Shown in pieces: positions 27,093-35,344 of a stretch of DNA of 64,000 nucleotides. Every line of letters begins with the position of its first letter. Positions within the stretch are counted from its first letter, which is position 1. The position numbers and the translations under genes are program-made. The stretch spans positions 1 to 64,000 of the forward strand of contig NZ_RQJX01000019.1 in assembly GCF_003850045.1 (NCBI RefSeq), read 5' to 3'. The notes under the pieces were generated by a model that saw only the letters and a program-made list of their open reading frames with translations, was not told the DNA's origin and ran no database searches. Source of the stretch: Aeromicrobium camelliae (GTDB taxonomy: Bacteria > Actinomycetota > Actinomycetes > Propionibacteriales > Nocardioidaceae).

Positions 27093-28029
27093 CACCACCC
27101 CGGTCATCCACACCCGCGACCTGGTCAAGGACTTCGGTCCGGTCCGGGCTCTGGATCATCTCGATCTCGAGATCGCCCCGGGCGAGGTGCACGGCTACCT
27201 CGGTCCGAACGGCGCCGGTAAGTCCACGACGATCCGCATCCTCCTGGGTCTGCTGCGGCCGGATGCCGGCACCGTCAGCGTCTTCGGGCGCGATCCCTGG
27301 CGCGATGCGGTCGAACTGCACCGGCGCCTCGCGTATGTTCCCGGCGACGTCGAACTGTGGCCGAACCTCAGCGGCGGTGAGGTCATCGACATGTTCCTCC
27401 GACTTCGCGGCTCCTATGACCGGCGTCGACGCGACGAGCTCATCGAACGCTTCGACCTCGATCCCCGGAAGAAGACACGCACCTACTCCAAGGGAAACCG
27501 GCAGAAGGTCGCGCTGATCGCGGCTCTCGCGGCCGACGTCGACCTCCTGCTCCTGGACGAACCGACAGCCGGCCTCGACCCGCTGATGGAGGTCGTCTTC
27601 CAGGACGTCATCAGGGAGGCGAAGTCGGCGGGGCGCGCCGTCCTGCTGTCGAGCCACATCCTCGCTCAGGTCGAAGCCCTGTCGGATCGGATCTCGATCG
27701 TGCGCGCCGGACGTATCGTCGAGTCCGGTTCCCTGTCGCAACTCCGGCACGTGACCCGGACGACCATCGAGGTCCACACGACGCAGCCCGCCGACGGGCT
27801 CGCCGAGATCACCGGGGTTCACGACATGCGGGTCCACGGCGAGCGCATCGCGTTCGACGTCGACGGCGAACATGTGGACGAGGTCATGCGACAGCTGGCG
27901 CCCTTGGGCGTGACCTCGATCGTCGCGCATCCGCCGACCCTCGAGCAGCTGCTCATGCGGTATTACGGCGACTCGATCGAACGGCCTACGACGCCGGCGG
28001 TCACGGCGACCCGAGGGCCGAGCCAGTGA
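27085..28029 (+). CDS. ABC exporter ATP-binding protein
   Basis: A 314-residue ATPase with Walker A GPNGAGKSTTIRI, LAYVPGDVELWPNLSGGEVI, a signature-like YSKGNRQKVALIAALA (degenerate relative to LSGGQ), Walker B LLLLDEPTAGLDP and SSHILAQ. After the ATPase domain, a C-terminal part of about 80 residues is typical of ATPases paired with the large two-unit permeases annotated as exporters of polyketide antibiotics. It overlaps both neighbours (8 bp and 4 bp). Its natural partner is the interrupted permease gene downstream. Confidence 0.9.
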   Translation: MTDTTPVIHTRDLVKDFGPVRALDHLDLEIAPGEVHGYLGPNGAGKSTTIRILLGLLRPDAGTVSVFGRDPWRDAVELHRRLAYVPGDVELWPNLSGGEVIDMFLRLRGSYDRRRRDELIERFDLDPRKKTRTYSKGNRQKVALIAALAADVDLLLLDEPTAGLDPLMEVVFQDVIREAKSAGRAVLLSSHILAQVEALSDRISIVRAGRIVESGSLSQLRHVTRTTIEVHTTQPADGLAEITGVHDMRVHGERIAFDVDGEHVDEVMRQLAPLGVTSIVAHPPTLEQLLMRYYGDSIERPTTPAVTATRGPSQ

Positions 28030-29681
28030 CCGCCTCGGCGACGCTGCCGCCGGCGCACCGACTGGTGGAGACCTCGGACGCATCGGCCACGGTCGGCGCG
28101 TGGACGTTGCTGCGCTTCATGCTGCGACGCGATCGCGTGCGTTTGAGCTCCTGGGTCGTCGGCATCGGGCTCCTGACGCTCTACTTCTCACTGGCGGTTC
28201 GGACAGTCGCACGTGATGAGGCCCAGCTCGCCCAGCTCGCCGGGATGCTGTCCGATCCGGTCGGCCGGCTCATGACCGGGCCGGCGTTCGGCATGGAGCA
28301 ACCGACCTACGCGCGGTTCTTCTCCGCCGGCTACGCCTTGTTCCGCTACATCTTCATCGCGTTGATGAGCGCCTTCACCGTCGTGCGGCACACCCGGGCC
28401 GAGGAGCAGAGCGGCCGAGCCGAACTGATGCGCGCGAACGTCGTCGGCCGGCATGCGACCTTGACCGCGGCCTTCCTGCTCACCGCGATCGCGAACGTCG
28501 CCATCGGCGTCCTGATGCTCGCAGCGACCCTCGCTGCCGGCTTCGCCCCGGCCGGGTCGGCACTCGTGGCGACGGCCGGCGTCGCGGTCGGCGTGTTCTT
28601 CGCCGCCGTCGCGGCGGTCACCTCGCAGCTGAGCGAGTCCTCGCGAGGCGCGTCCGCGATGGCCGGCGGGCTGCTCGCGCTGGCGTACCTGATCCGCATG
28701 GGCGGCGACATGAGCGAGGCCGGAGGAAGCACCCTGTCGTGGTTCTCCCCACTGGGCTGGGCCCAGCAGACCGCACCCTACGTGGAAGATCGGTGGTGGC
28801 CGCTGCTCCTGCTGCTCGTCCTCGCGGCAGCACTCACCGGCGCGGGGTTCTGGCTCTCGACGACGCGTGACGTGGGAGCCGGCCTTCTCGCGCCTCGGCT
28901 CGGCCGGAGCGAGGCCAAGCCCGCGCTGGGGACTCCGCTCGGGCTTGCCGCGCGGGTCTTGCGAGGAGGTCTGCGCGGCTGAGGCATCGGCCTCGTGCTC
29001 GCCGCGCTCATGTTCGGAAGCTACGCCCAGGCGCTGGTCGACGCGGCGGACGATCTCCCCGAGGAGTTCCACCAGCTGTTCCCCGGTGACGCGATGGTGC
29101 TCGGCTACCTGGCCTTCAGGGGCCTCTTCCTCGCCATCTTCGTCGCAGCGGCCGGAGTGAGCGCCCTGGGGCAGCTTCGCAGCGAGGAGCTTCGCGGTCG
29201 CGCCGAACTCGCCCTGTCGGCCCCGGTGGGCCGTACGCGCTGGCTCGCCTCGCATCTGTGTGTACTGCTCGGCGGGCTCATGGCGATCCTCCTCGCGGTC
29301 GGGATCGGGACAGCCGTCGGCGCCGTCCTCGTCCTCACGGACGGCGGCCACTACGTCGACGAGCTCATCCTCGCCAGCGTCCATCAGGCGCCCGCCGTGC
29401 TGGCGGTGGTGGGGATCACCGCCGCCCTGTTCGGGTGGTTACCGCGCGCCGCGAGCCCGGTCGGCTGGCTGATCATCGGCTATGCCGCGTTCATGTCCAA
29501 CTTCGGCCAGCTGCTGGACCTGCCGAAGTTCGCCGCCGAGTTCGACGTCTTCGGCCACCTGACGCGCTACCCCGTGGAGGACGTCGCTTGGACTCCCGTC
29601 TGGGCGTTGACCGCGGTCGGTGCCGCCGGCCTCGTCCTGGGGCTCGTCGGGTGGAGTCGGCGCGAGGTGAACCGAGTCTGA
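28026..29681 (+). pseudogene. Two-unit ABC exporter permease interrupted by an in-frame TGA
   Basis: Residues 1-318 (MTASATLPPAHRL...) form one six-helix unit ending LRGGLRG, followed by TGA at 28980-28982. The same frame continues as GIGLVLAALMFGSYAQALVD for another 232 residues with a second six-helix unit, ending at 29681. Family members are single proteins of about 530-550 residues, and a Trp is common at the start of the second unit. The simplest reading is a TGG to TGA nonsense change. A GTG at 28995 could restart translation, so two half-permeases remain possible. Readthrough as selenocysteine has no support. Confidence 0.8.
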
Positions 29682-29712
29682 CGTTGATGCGGCAAAGCCG
29701 AGCGCAGCGGCG

Positions 29713-30063
29713 TCAGCGCGGGGTGAGCGCCTCGGCGAGGTGGTCGAGGGCCCCGGGAACGACCCGGTAGAACGCCCAGCGTCCGCGCTGTTCGCGCTCC
29801 ACGAGGCCGGCGTCGCCGAGCTTCTTCATGTGGTGCGAGACGGTCGGCTGGCTCAGCCCGACCGGTTCGGTCAGGTCGCAGATGCAGGCCTCACTGCCTT
29901 CAGCGGCAGCGATCAGTGACAGCAGCCGGACGCGCGTCGGGTCGCCGAGCGCCTTGAACATCGCCGCCAAGCGCACTGCCTCCTCCTCCGTCAACGACGG
30001 CGCGAGCACGGGAGCGCAGCACACGGACGACGAGTCGTCGAGGAGCGGCAGGTCGGCCTTCAT
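29713..30063 (-). CDS. arsR: ArsR-family arsenic-responsive repressor
   Basis: A 116-residue winged-helix repressor, MKADLPLLDDSSSVCCAPVL at the start. It carries ALGDPTRVRLLSLI, the metal-binding EACICDLTEPVGLSQPTVS (Cys-x-Cys in the recognition region) and HHMKKLGDAGLVEREQRGRW. An additional CC pair near the N-terminus may help bind arsenite. ATG 30063 is preferred over further upstream starts because of an AGGA sequence about 8 nt away; starts further upstream run into the operators. It is transcribed away from the arsenic genes. Confidence 0.9.
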   Translation of the reverse strand: MKADLPLLDDSSSVCCAPVLAPSLTEEEAVRLAAMFKALGDPTRVRLLSLIAAAEGSEACICDLTEPVGLSQPTVSHHMKKLGDAGLVEREQRGRWAFYRVVPGALDHLAEALTPR

Positions 30064-30095
30064 GCCGACCATCCTGCCACACAGATTGACAAACG

Positions 30096-30139
30096 TCGAT
30101 ATATCGAAGAAGGTCGATGCATCGACAACCATCGATCGA
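30096..30139. promoter_or_regulatory. ArsR operator cluster
   Basis: Two perfect palindromes lie between arsR and the methyltransferase: TCGATATATCGA (30096-30107) and GTCGATGCATCGAC (30113-30126), followed by ATCGATCGA (30131-30139). They share TCGA half-sites and are arranged in series. A TTGACA (30086-30091, plus strand) could be a -35 box. This fits ArsR control of both divergent transcripts. Confidence 0.65.
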
Positions 30140-30149
30140 AGGGGCCACG

Positions 30150-30926
30150 ATGAACGCGGACGATGTCAAGGAACTGGTGCGGCAGCGATACGCGGCGGCG
30201 GCCGTGCGAGTCGCGGGCGGCGCGCCCAACGAGCACGTGCTCGACGCGACTGAGGACTCCTCGTGCTGCGGCGGCACCGATGTCCAGGTCGACGCCCGCT
30301 TCGGCGCCGGTCTCTACTCCGCGGACGAGGCGAGCACCCTCCCAGCCGAAGCGGTCGCCGCAAGCCTCGGCTGCGGCAATCCGCACGCGGTAGCGGCACT
30401 CAACCCCGGCGAGCGTGTCCTCGACCTCGGCTCCGGCGGCGGCATCGACGTCCTGCTTTCGGCCCGTCGCGTCGGCCCCACCGGCTTCGCCTACGGCGTG
30501 GACATGACCGACGAGATGCTCGATCTCGCCCGCACCAACGCGGACAAGGCCGGGGCGACGAACGTGGAGTTCCTCAAAGGCTCGATCGAGGACGTCCCCC
30601 TGCCCGACGCCTCGGTCGACGTCGTCATCTCCAACTGCGTCGTCAACCTGTCGACGGACAAGCCCGCGGTGCTCCGCGAGATGTACCGCGTCCTGGTTCC
30701 CGGCGGCCGCATCGGCATCTCCGACGTCGTGGCCGAGGACCATCTCAGCCCCGAGGAACGCGCCGCTCGAGGCTCGTATGCGGGATGCATCGCGGGTGCG
30801 CTCAGCCGCGCTGAGTACCTCACCGGGCTCGCGGCCGTAGGCTTCACCGACGTGGAGGTCGAATTCACGCACGAGGCGGTGCCGCAGATGCACGGCGCCA
30901 TCATCCGGGCGGTCAAGTCCGCATGA
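30150..30926 (+). CDS. arsM: Arsenite S-adenosylmethionine methyltransferase
   Basis: A 258-residue class I methyltransferase. It shows the SAM motif VLDLGSGGGIDVLLSARRVG and the cysteines expected of ArsM: SSCCGG (about 40), SLGCGNPHAV (about 75), VISNCVVNLS (about 165) and GSYAGCIAGALS (about 215). It methylates trivalent arsenic stepwise to volatile or less toxic species. The ATG at 30150 follows AAGGGG. The gene overlaps the ACR3 gene by 4 bp and sits under the ArsR operators. Confidence 0.9.
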   Translation: MNADDVKELVRQRYAAAAVRVAGGAPNEHVLDATEDSSCCGGTDVQVDARFGAGLYSADEASTLPAEAVAASLGCGNPHAVAALNPGERVLDLGSGGGIDVLLSARRVGPTGFAYGVDMTDEMLDLARTNADKAGATNVEFLKGSIEDVPLPDASVDVVISNCVVNLSTDKPAVLREMYRVLVPGGRIGISDVVAEDHLSPEERAARGSYAGCIAGALSRAEYLTGLAAVGFTDVEVEFTHEAVPQMHGAIIRAVKSA

Positions 30927-31987
30927 GCGCAGCGCACACCGAGACGATCACGGCACGGCTCGGGACCGTCGACCGCTTCCTGCCCGTGTGGATCGGCGCG
31001 GCGATGGTGCTCGGGCTGCTGCTGGGCCGCACCGTCCCCGGCCTCGACGACGCACTCAGTGCGGTGGAGATCGGCTCGGTGAGCCTGCCGATCGCGATCG
31101 GTCTGCTGGTGATGATGTATCCCGTCCTCGCGAAGGTGCGCTACGACCGCATGGGCGTGGTGCTGGGCGATCGACGGATGATCGTGCTGTCGCTCGCGCT
31201 GAACTGGCTCGTCGGGCCGGCGCTGATGTTCGCCCTCGCGTGGTCGCTGCTGCCCGACCTCCCCGAGTACCGCACCGGCCTCATCATCGTGGGGCTCGCG
31301 CGGTGCATCGCGATGGTGCTGATCTGGAACGACCTCGCCTGCGGTGACCGCGAAGCCGCCGCGGTACTGGTGGCGGTCAACAGCGTGTTCCAGCTCGTCG
31401 CCTTCGCCGCCCTCGGGTGGTTCTATCTCCAGGTCCTCCCCTCCTGGCTCGGGCTGCCCACCACGTCGGCCGAGTTCAGCGTGGGTGCGATCAGCCTGAG
31501 CGTGCTCGTGTTCCTGGGAGTGCCCTTGGCCGCCGGGTTCGCCACTCGGGTTCTCGGGGAACGCCGCCGGGGACGTGAGTGGTACGAGGAGCGCTTCCTT
31601 CCTCGGGTCAGCCCGCTCGCGCTCTGGGGTCTGCTGATCACGATCGTGCTGCTGTTCGCGCTGCAGGGCGACGCGATCACCCGCTCGCCGTGGGACGTCG
31701 CCCGGATCGCGCTCCCGCTCCTCGGGTACTTCCTCGGCATGTTCGCCCTCGCGTGGGGTGCGGCGCGGTTCGTGGGCCTCGGTTACGCCCGCACCGCCAC
31801 CGTCGCGTTCACCGCCGCCGGCAACAACTTCGAGCTGGCGATCGCGGTCGCCATCGGCACGTTCGGCGCCACCTCCGGACAGGCTCTGGCCGGCGTCGTC
31901 GGCCCGCTCATCGAGGTCCCCGTGCTCGTGGCGCTCGTCTACGTCGCTCTCGCGCGCCGTCCCCGATCCGAGGAGAAGGTCTCATGA
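30923..31987 (+). CDS. ACR3-type arsenite efflux permease
   Basis: A 354-residue protein of the BART superfamily with ten predicted helices. It has the conserved LARCIAMVLIWNDLACGD segment, whose Cys is required for arsenite transport in ACR3 proteins, and late helix motifs TVAFTAAGNNFELAIAVAIG and PLIEVPVLVALVYVAL. It expels arsenite produced by the reductase encoded next. It overlaps its neighbours by 4 bp on both sides. ACR3 is the usual arsenite pump in actinobacteria, here not fused to ArsC. Confidence 0.93.
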   Translation: MSAAHTETITARLGTVDRFLPVWIGAAMVLGLLLGRTVPGLDDALSAVEIGSVSLPIAIGLLVMMYPVLAKVRYDRMGVVLGDRRMIVLSLALNWLVGPALMFALAWSLLPDLPEYRTGLIIVGLARCIAMVLIWNDLACGDREAAAVLVAVNSVFQLVAFAALGWFYLQVLPSWLGLPTTSAEFSVGAISLSVLVFLGVPLAAGFATRVLGERRRGREWYEERFLPRVSPLALWGLLITIVLLFALQGDAITRSPWDVARIALPLLGYFLGMFALAWGAARFVGLGYARTATVAFTAAGNNFELAIAVAIGTFGATSGQALAGVVGPLIEVPVLVALVYVALARRPRSEEKVS

Positions 31988-32385
31988 CCCGTCCGACCGT
32001 GCTGTTCGTGTGCGTGCACAACGCCGGCCGCTCTCAGATGGCCGCGGGCTACCTCACCGCGCTCGCCGGCGACCGGGTGGACGTACGCTCGGCCGGGTCG
32101 ATGCCCGGCAACCAGCTCAACCCGGTCGCCGTCGCCGCGATGGCCGAGGAAGGCATCGACATCAGCGCCGCACAGCCCCGTCTACTCGACGACGCGTCGG
32201 TGCAGGAAGCCGACGTCGTCATCACGATGGGCTGTGGTGACGCGTGCCCGTACTACCCGGGCAAGCGCTACGAGGACTGGGAGCTGGACGACCCCGCCGG
32301 TCAGCCGATCGAGCCGGTCCGCGGCATTCGTGACGACATCCGGCGCCGGGTCGAGACGCTCATCGCCGAGATCGCACCGGAGTAG
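31984..32385 (+). CDS. arsC: Arsenate reductase, low-molecular-weight phosphatase type
   Basis: A 133-residue protein with the CX5R loop VCVHNAGRSQMAAGYL at the N-terminus, then SAGSMPGNQLNPVAVAAMAE and TMGCGDACPYYPGKRYEDWE. The extra cysteines and the DWELDDPAGQP segment match the arsenate reductase branch rather than tyrosine phosphatases. In actinobacteria such enzymes use mycothiol/mycoredoxin or thioredoxin. It reduces arsenate to arsenite for the pump. It is the last gene of the ars operon; a repeat follows. Confidence 0.93.
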   Translation: MTRPTVLFVCVHNAGRSQMAAGYLTALAGDRVDVRSAGSMPGNQLNPVAVAAMAEEGIDISAAQPRLLDDASVQEADVVITMGCGDACPYYPGKRYEDWELDDPAGQPIEPVRGIRDDIRRRVETLIAEIAPE

Positions 32386-32410
32386 GCCGCTCCCGCGCTC
32401 GTCCGGCCGC

Positions 32411-32490
32411 CGAGTGGTGCACATGTGTTCGCGAGTGGTGCAGTGTCGCGACGATCGCGTTCGTTCGGTCGCGACATTGCACCACTCGCG
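32411..32490. repeat. CGAGTGGTGCA-family palindrome, two direct arms plus one inverted
   Basis: The main arms are 23 nt (32430-32452 and 32468-32490) with one mismatch; the left core is GAGTGGTGCAGTGTCGCGAC. An extra direct copy of CGAGTGGTGCA lies at 32411-32421. It sits between the convergent arsC and hydantoinase B genes, where it can terminate both. Confidence 0.85.
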
Positions 32491-32557
32491 GCTGCCCGGC
32501 GGCTGCGCCGTGCGGCGGGCGGGCGGACCGGGCGGGGTCACGTGCGCCCGCGGCGGT

Positions 32558-35344
32558 TCAGCCGAGTTCGGCGCGGAGGGTGGTGTCGAGGTCGTGGGCC
32601 GGGCGGCCGAGGAGCTCGCGCAGCGGCAGGGGGCCGCACGGCAGTCCGTGCTTGTCGTAATAGTCGAACATCCCGAGCAGCCACGTGCGCTCGCGTTCGC
32701 CCAAGCCGGCGCCCGGACCGGCGGCCCAGTCGCTCGCGGCGATCTGCGCCAGGCGGACAGGACGTCCGAGCACCCGCTCGGCGGCGGCCGCCAGGTCGCG
32801 GACCGACACCGACGTCGGTCCGCCGAGCTCGTAGGTCGCGCCGACGTGTGACGGATCGAGCAGCGTGATCGCAGCGGCCTCGCCGACGTCGTTGAGGTCG
32901 ACCAGACCGAACGGCCGATCGAGGTCGTACACCGCCTCGACGGCAGGCTCCTCCGCGCGCAGACCCGCCAGGAAGTTCTGCACGTACGCGCACGGCTGCA
33001 GGATCGTCCAGTCCAGGCCGCTGCGGCGGACGAGGTCCTCGCTCACCGCCTTGCCGACGTGATGCGGCATCGCCGGCGCGTACGGGGCGCAGACCGAATG
33101 ATAGACCACCCGGCCCACGCCCGCTGCGCGTGCGGCGTCGAGCAGCGAGGTGACGAGCGCGGGCTCGTCCTCGGCCATGTTCGGCGCCATGAGATACATC
33201 GCCTGGCAGCCCTGCAGCGCGGCGACCGGATCGGCCATCTCGGACCGACCGACCGGCCGCACGGCGACCCCCCGGGTGCCGAGGGCCGCGGCGACGGCGT
33301 GCCCCGTCTTGCCGCGACCCCCGACGACCGCCACCTCGGCGACGGTCATCCCGTGCTGGGTGTTCGCCCAGTCGACCTCGGCGGCGAGGTGTCCACCGCT
33401 GAGCGCGGCGTAGCCCGGCCCGCGGTCGAAGAACGGCTCCTCAGGACGCTCGGCCCGGATGCGCTCGCGCTCGCGCTTCGTGGCCTCCGCGTCGTAGCCG
33501 AGATCGTCCGTGGCGACGCTGCCGGTCAGGACGACGCCGTAGTCCTCGAGCGCCTTCTCCTCCGAGACCTTGTCCCACAGGACGTCGCGGACGACCATCT
33601 CGGGGTCGCGGTCCAGCGGGTCGCCCCAGCCGCCACCGCCGGTGGTGCGGATGCGGATGGTCTCCCCGGCCTTGATCGGCTCGGCGTCCGCGAGCGCGTC
33701 GATTTCACGCTCCTCGGGCGTGCCCGGGTTGACGACGACCTGGAACGGCGCGCCGGCCTTGCCGCCCTTGACGCCCCAGCACGCGAGGATCGAACGGTCC
33801 GCGATGGACATGAAGTTCGCGTCCTTGAGCATGCGGATGTGCTTCTCGTAGCCGAGACCGCCGCGGAACTGCCCGGCACCGCCGGAGTCCTTGGCCAGGC
33901 CGAGCTTCTCCACGATGAACGGGAAGCGCGACTCGGTGAACTCGGTCGGCAGGTTCCGCGAGTCCGGGACGACGTGGATCGTGTCCTCGCCGTCGGCGTA
34001 GTACCGGCCACCGGCGCCGCCGCCGAGCACCTCACGCATGAGGTACGGACGGCCTTCCATGTCCTCGCCGTACACACCCGTGTAGCGGATCGTCTCCTGG
34101 TCGGCCGGCATCCGGCCGTCGACCGCCTTGGCGATGACGCCGGCCAGCACGCCGAGCAGACGCAGGATGACGAAGGTGCGCGCGTTCGTCGGCGCCGGGA
34201 ACTCCGGCGTCAGCAGCGTGCCCTTGGGCGGGAACCGCATCTCGATGAGCGGCACGATGCCCTCGTTGACGTCGAGCTCGGCCATCCGCTCGGGCGTGTC
34301 CGCGAGGTTGCGCAGGATCGGCGCGAGCCACTTCTTGAGGAAGACGCCGTCGGAGTAGTCGCCGCAGTGGTTGATCGGCCCCTTGGCCTGCGGCGACGTG
34401 CCCGCGAAGTCGAGGATGAGGCGCTCACCCTCGGGGTCGTCCTCCGGCGTGCGGGTCAGCGTGATGCGCTGCGTGTGCAGCTTGGGGTCCTCGACACCGT
34501 CGTGCTCGGCGTAGTCCTCCCACACCCAGGTGCCGACGGGGATCTTCGACAGGATCTCGCGGCGGTAGGTGCGCGTGGTGTTGTCGATGATCGCGTCGAA
34601 GGCCGACTCCACGGCGTCACGGCCGTAGCGGTCGAACAGCTCGCCGAGTCGCTGCGCACCCATGAGGCAGGCCGAGCACTCGGCGTCGAGGTCGGCCGCG
34701 AGCGCCTCGGGCGTCCGCGAGTTGCGGGTCATGATGCGCAGCGCCGAGCGCACCGGCACACCGGCATCCCACAGCTTGATCGGCGGGACGGCCAGGCCCT
34801 CCTCGTACACCGAGGTGGCGTTGCTGGGCATCGAGCCCGGCACGGCACCGCCGATGTCGTCGTGGTGACCGAAGGCCTGCACGAAGGCGACGACCTCCTG
34901 CTTGCCGGTCTCGGGGTTCAGGTGGAACACCGGGACGGTCACGCACAGGTCCGGGAGGTGGCCGATGCCGCCCTCGGACTCGTAGACGTCGTTGTGGAAG
35001 AACACGTCGCCGGGCACCATCTCCTCGAGCGGGAAGTCCCGCGCGATCGGGTGCACGAGGGCGCTGTAGGAGCGCCCGGTGAGCTTGCGCAGCTTGCGGT
35101 CGTGGATGCCCGCGCGGAAGTCGTGGGCGTCGCGGATCATGGGCGAGCGCGAGGTGCGTGCGATCGCCGTCTCGACCTCCATCTCGACGGCCGCGAGGCT
35201 GCCCTGGACGATCTCGACGAGGACCGGGTCCGCACTGGCCCCGCCGTCCGCGGTGAGGGTGCCGAACGGGAACTGGGTCGGTGCACGCCTCGACGCGGTG
35301 GCACCTGCGTCCACGGAGCTCTGCTCAGTGCTGAGGGACGTCAT
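32558..35344 (-). CDS. Hydantoinase B-like protein fused to an NmrA-like NAD(P)-binding domain
   Basis: A single 928-residue frame. Residues about 35-640 form a HyuB/N-methylhydantoinase B domain (EVETAIARTSRSPMIRDAHD, HNDVYESEGGIGHLPDLCVT, FVQAFGHHDDIGG, RTTGGGGWGDPLDRDP). Residues about 665-928 form a Rossmann domain of the NmrA/SDR-a type (AEVAVVGGRGKTGHAVAAAL, AMYLMAPNMAEDEP, GRVVYHSV, WTILQPCAYVQNFLAG). No stop separates them; an internal ATG (MTVAEVAVVGG) lacks a convincing ribosome site, so a true fusion is likely. HyuB acts with HyuA in ATP-dependent opening of hydantoin-like rings or carboxylation. It overlaps hyuA by 4 bp. Confidence 0.85.
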   Translation of the reverse strand: MTSLSTEQSSVDAGATASRRAPTQFPFGTLTADGGASADPVLVEIVQGSLAAVEMEVETAIARTSRSPMIRDAHDFRAGIHDRKLRKLTGRSYSALVHPIARDFPLEEMVPGDVFFHNDVYESEGGIGHLPDLCVTVPVFHLNPETGKQEVVAFVQAFGHHDDIGGAVPGSMPSNATSVYEEGLAVPPIKLWDAGVPVRSALRIMTRNSRTPEALAADLDAECSACLMGAQRLGELFDRYGRDAVESAFDAIIDNTTRTYRREILSKIPVGTWVWEDYAEHDGVEDPKLHTQRITLTRTPEDDPEGERLILDFAGTSPQAKGPINHCGDYSDGVFLKKWLAPILRNLADTPERMAELDVNEGIVPLIEMRFPPKGTLLTPEFPAPTNARTFVILRLLGVLAGVIAKAVDGRMPADQETIRYTGVYGEDMEGRPYLMREVLGGGAGGRYYADGEDTIHVVPDSRNLPTEFTESRFPFIVEKLGLAKDSGGAGQFRGGLGYEKHIRMLKDANFMSIADRSILACWGVKGGKAGAPFQVVVNPGTPEEREIDALADAEPIKAGETIRIRTTGGGGWGDPLDRDPEMVVRDVLWDKVSEEKALEDYGVVLTGSVATDDLGYDAEATKRERERIRAERPEEPFFDRGPGYAALSGGHLAAEVDWANTQHGMTVAEVAVVGGRGKTGHAVAAALGTRGVAVRPVGRSEMADPVAALQGCQAMYLMAPNMAEDEPALVTSLLDAARAAGVGRVVYHSVCAPYAPAMPHHVGKAVSEDLVRRSGLDWTILQPCAYVQNFLAGLRAEEPAVEAVYDLDRPFGLVDLNDVGEAAAITLLDPSHVGATYELGGPTSVSVRDLAAAAERVLGRPVRLAQIAASDWAAGPGAGLGERERTWLLGMFDYYDKHGLPCGPLPLRELLGRPAHDLDTTLRAELG

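Noticed and set aside
28980-28982. Selenocysteine at the in-frame TGA
   Set aside because: Permeases of this family have no selenocysteine, no SECIS-like hairpin was noticed after the codon, and Trp is the common residue at this place.
29680-29717. Terminator hairpin between the permease pseudogene and arsR (CTGACG/CGTCAG)
   Set aside because: Only a 6-bp stem with a long, poorly paired interior; too weak to list.
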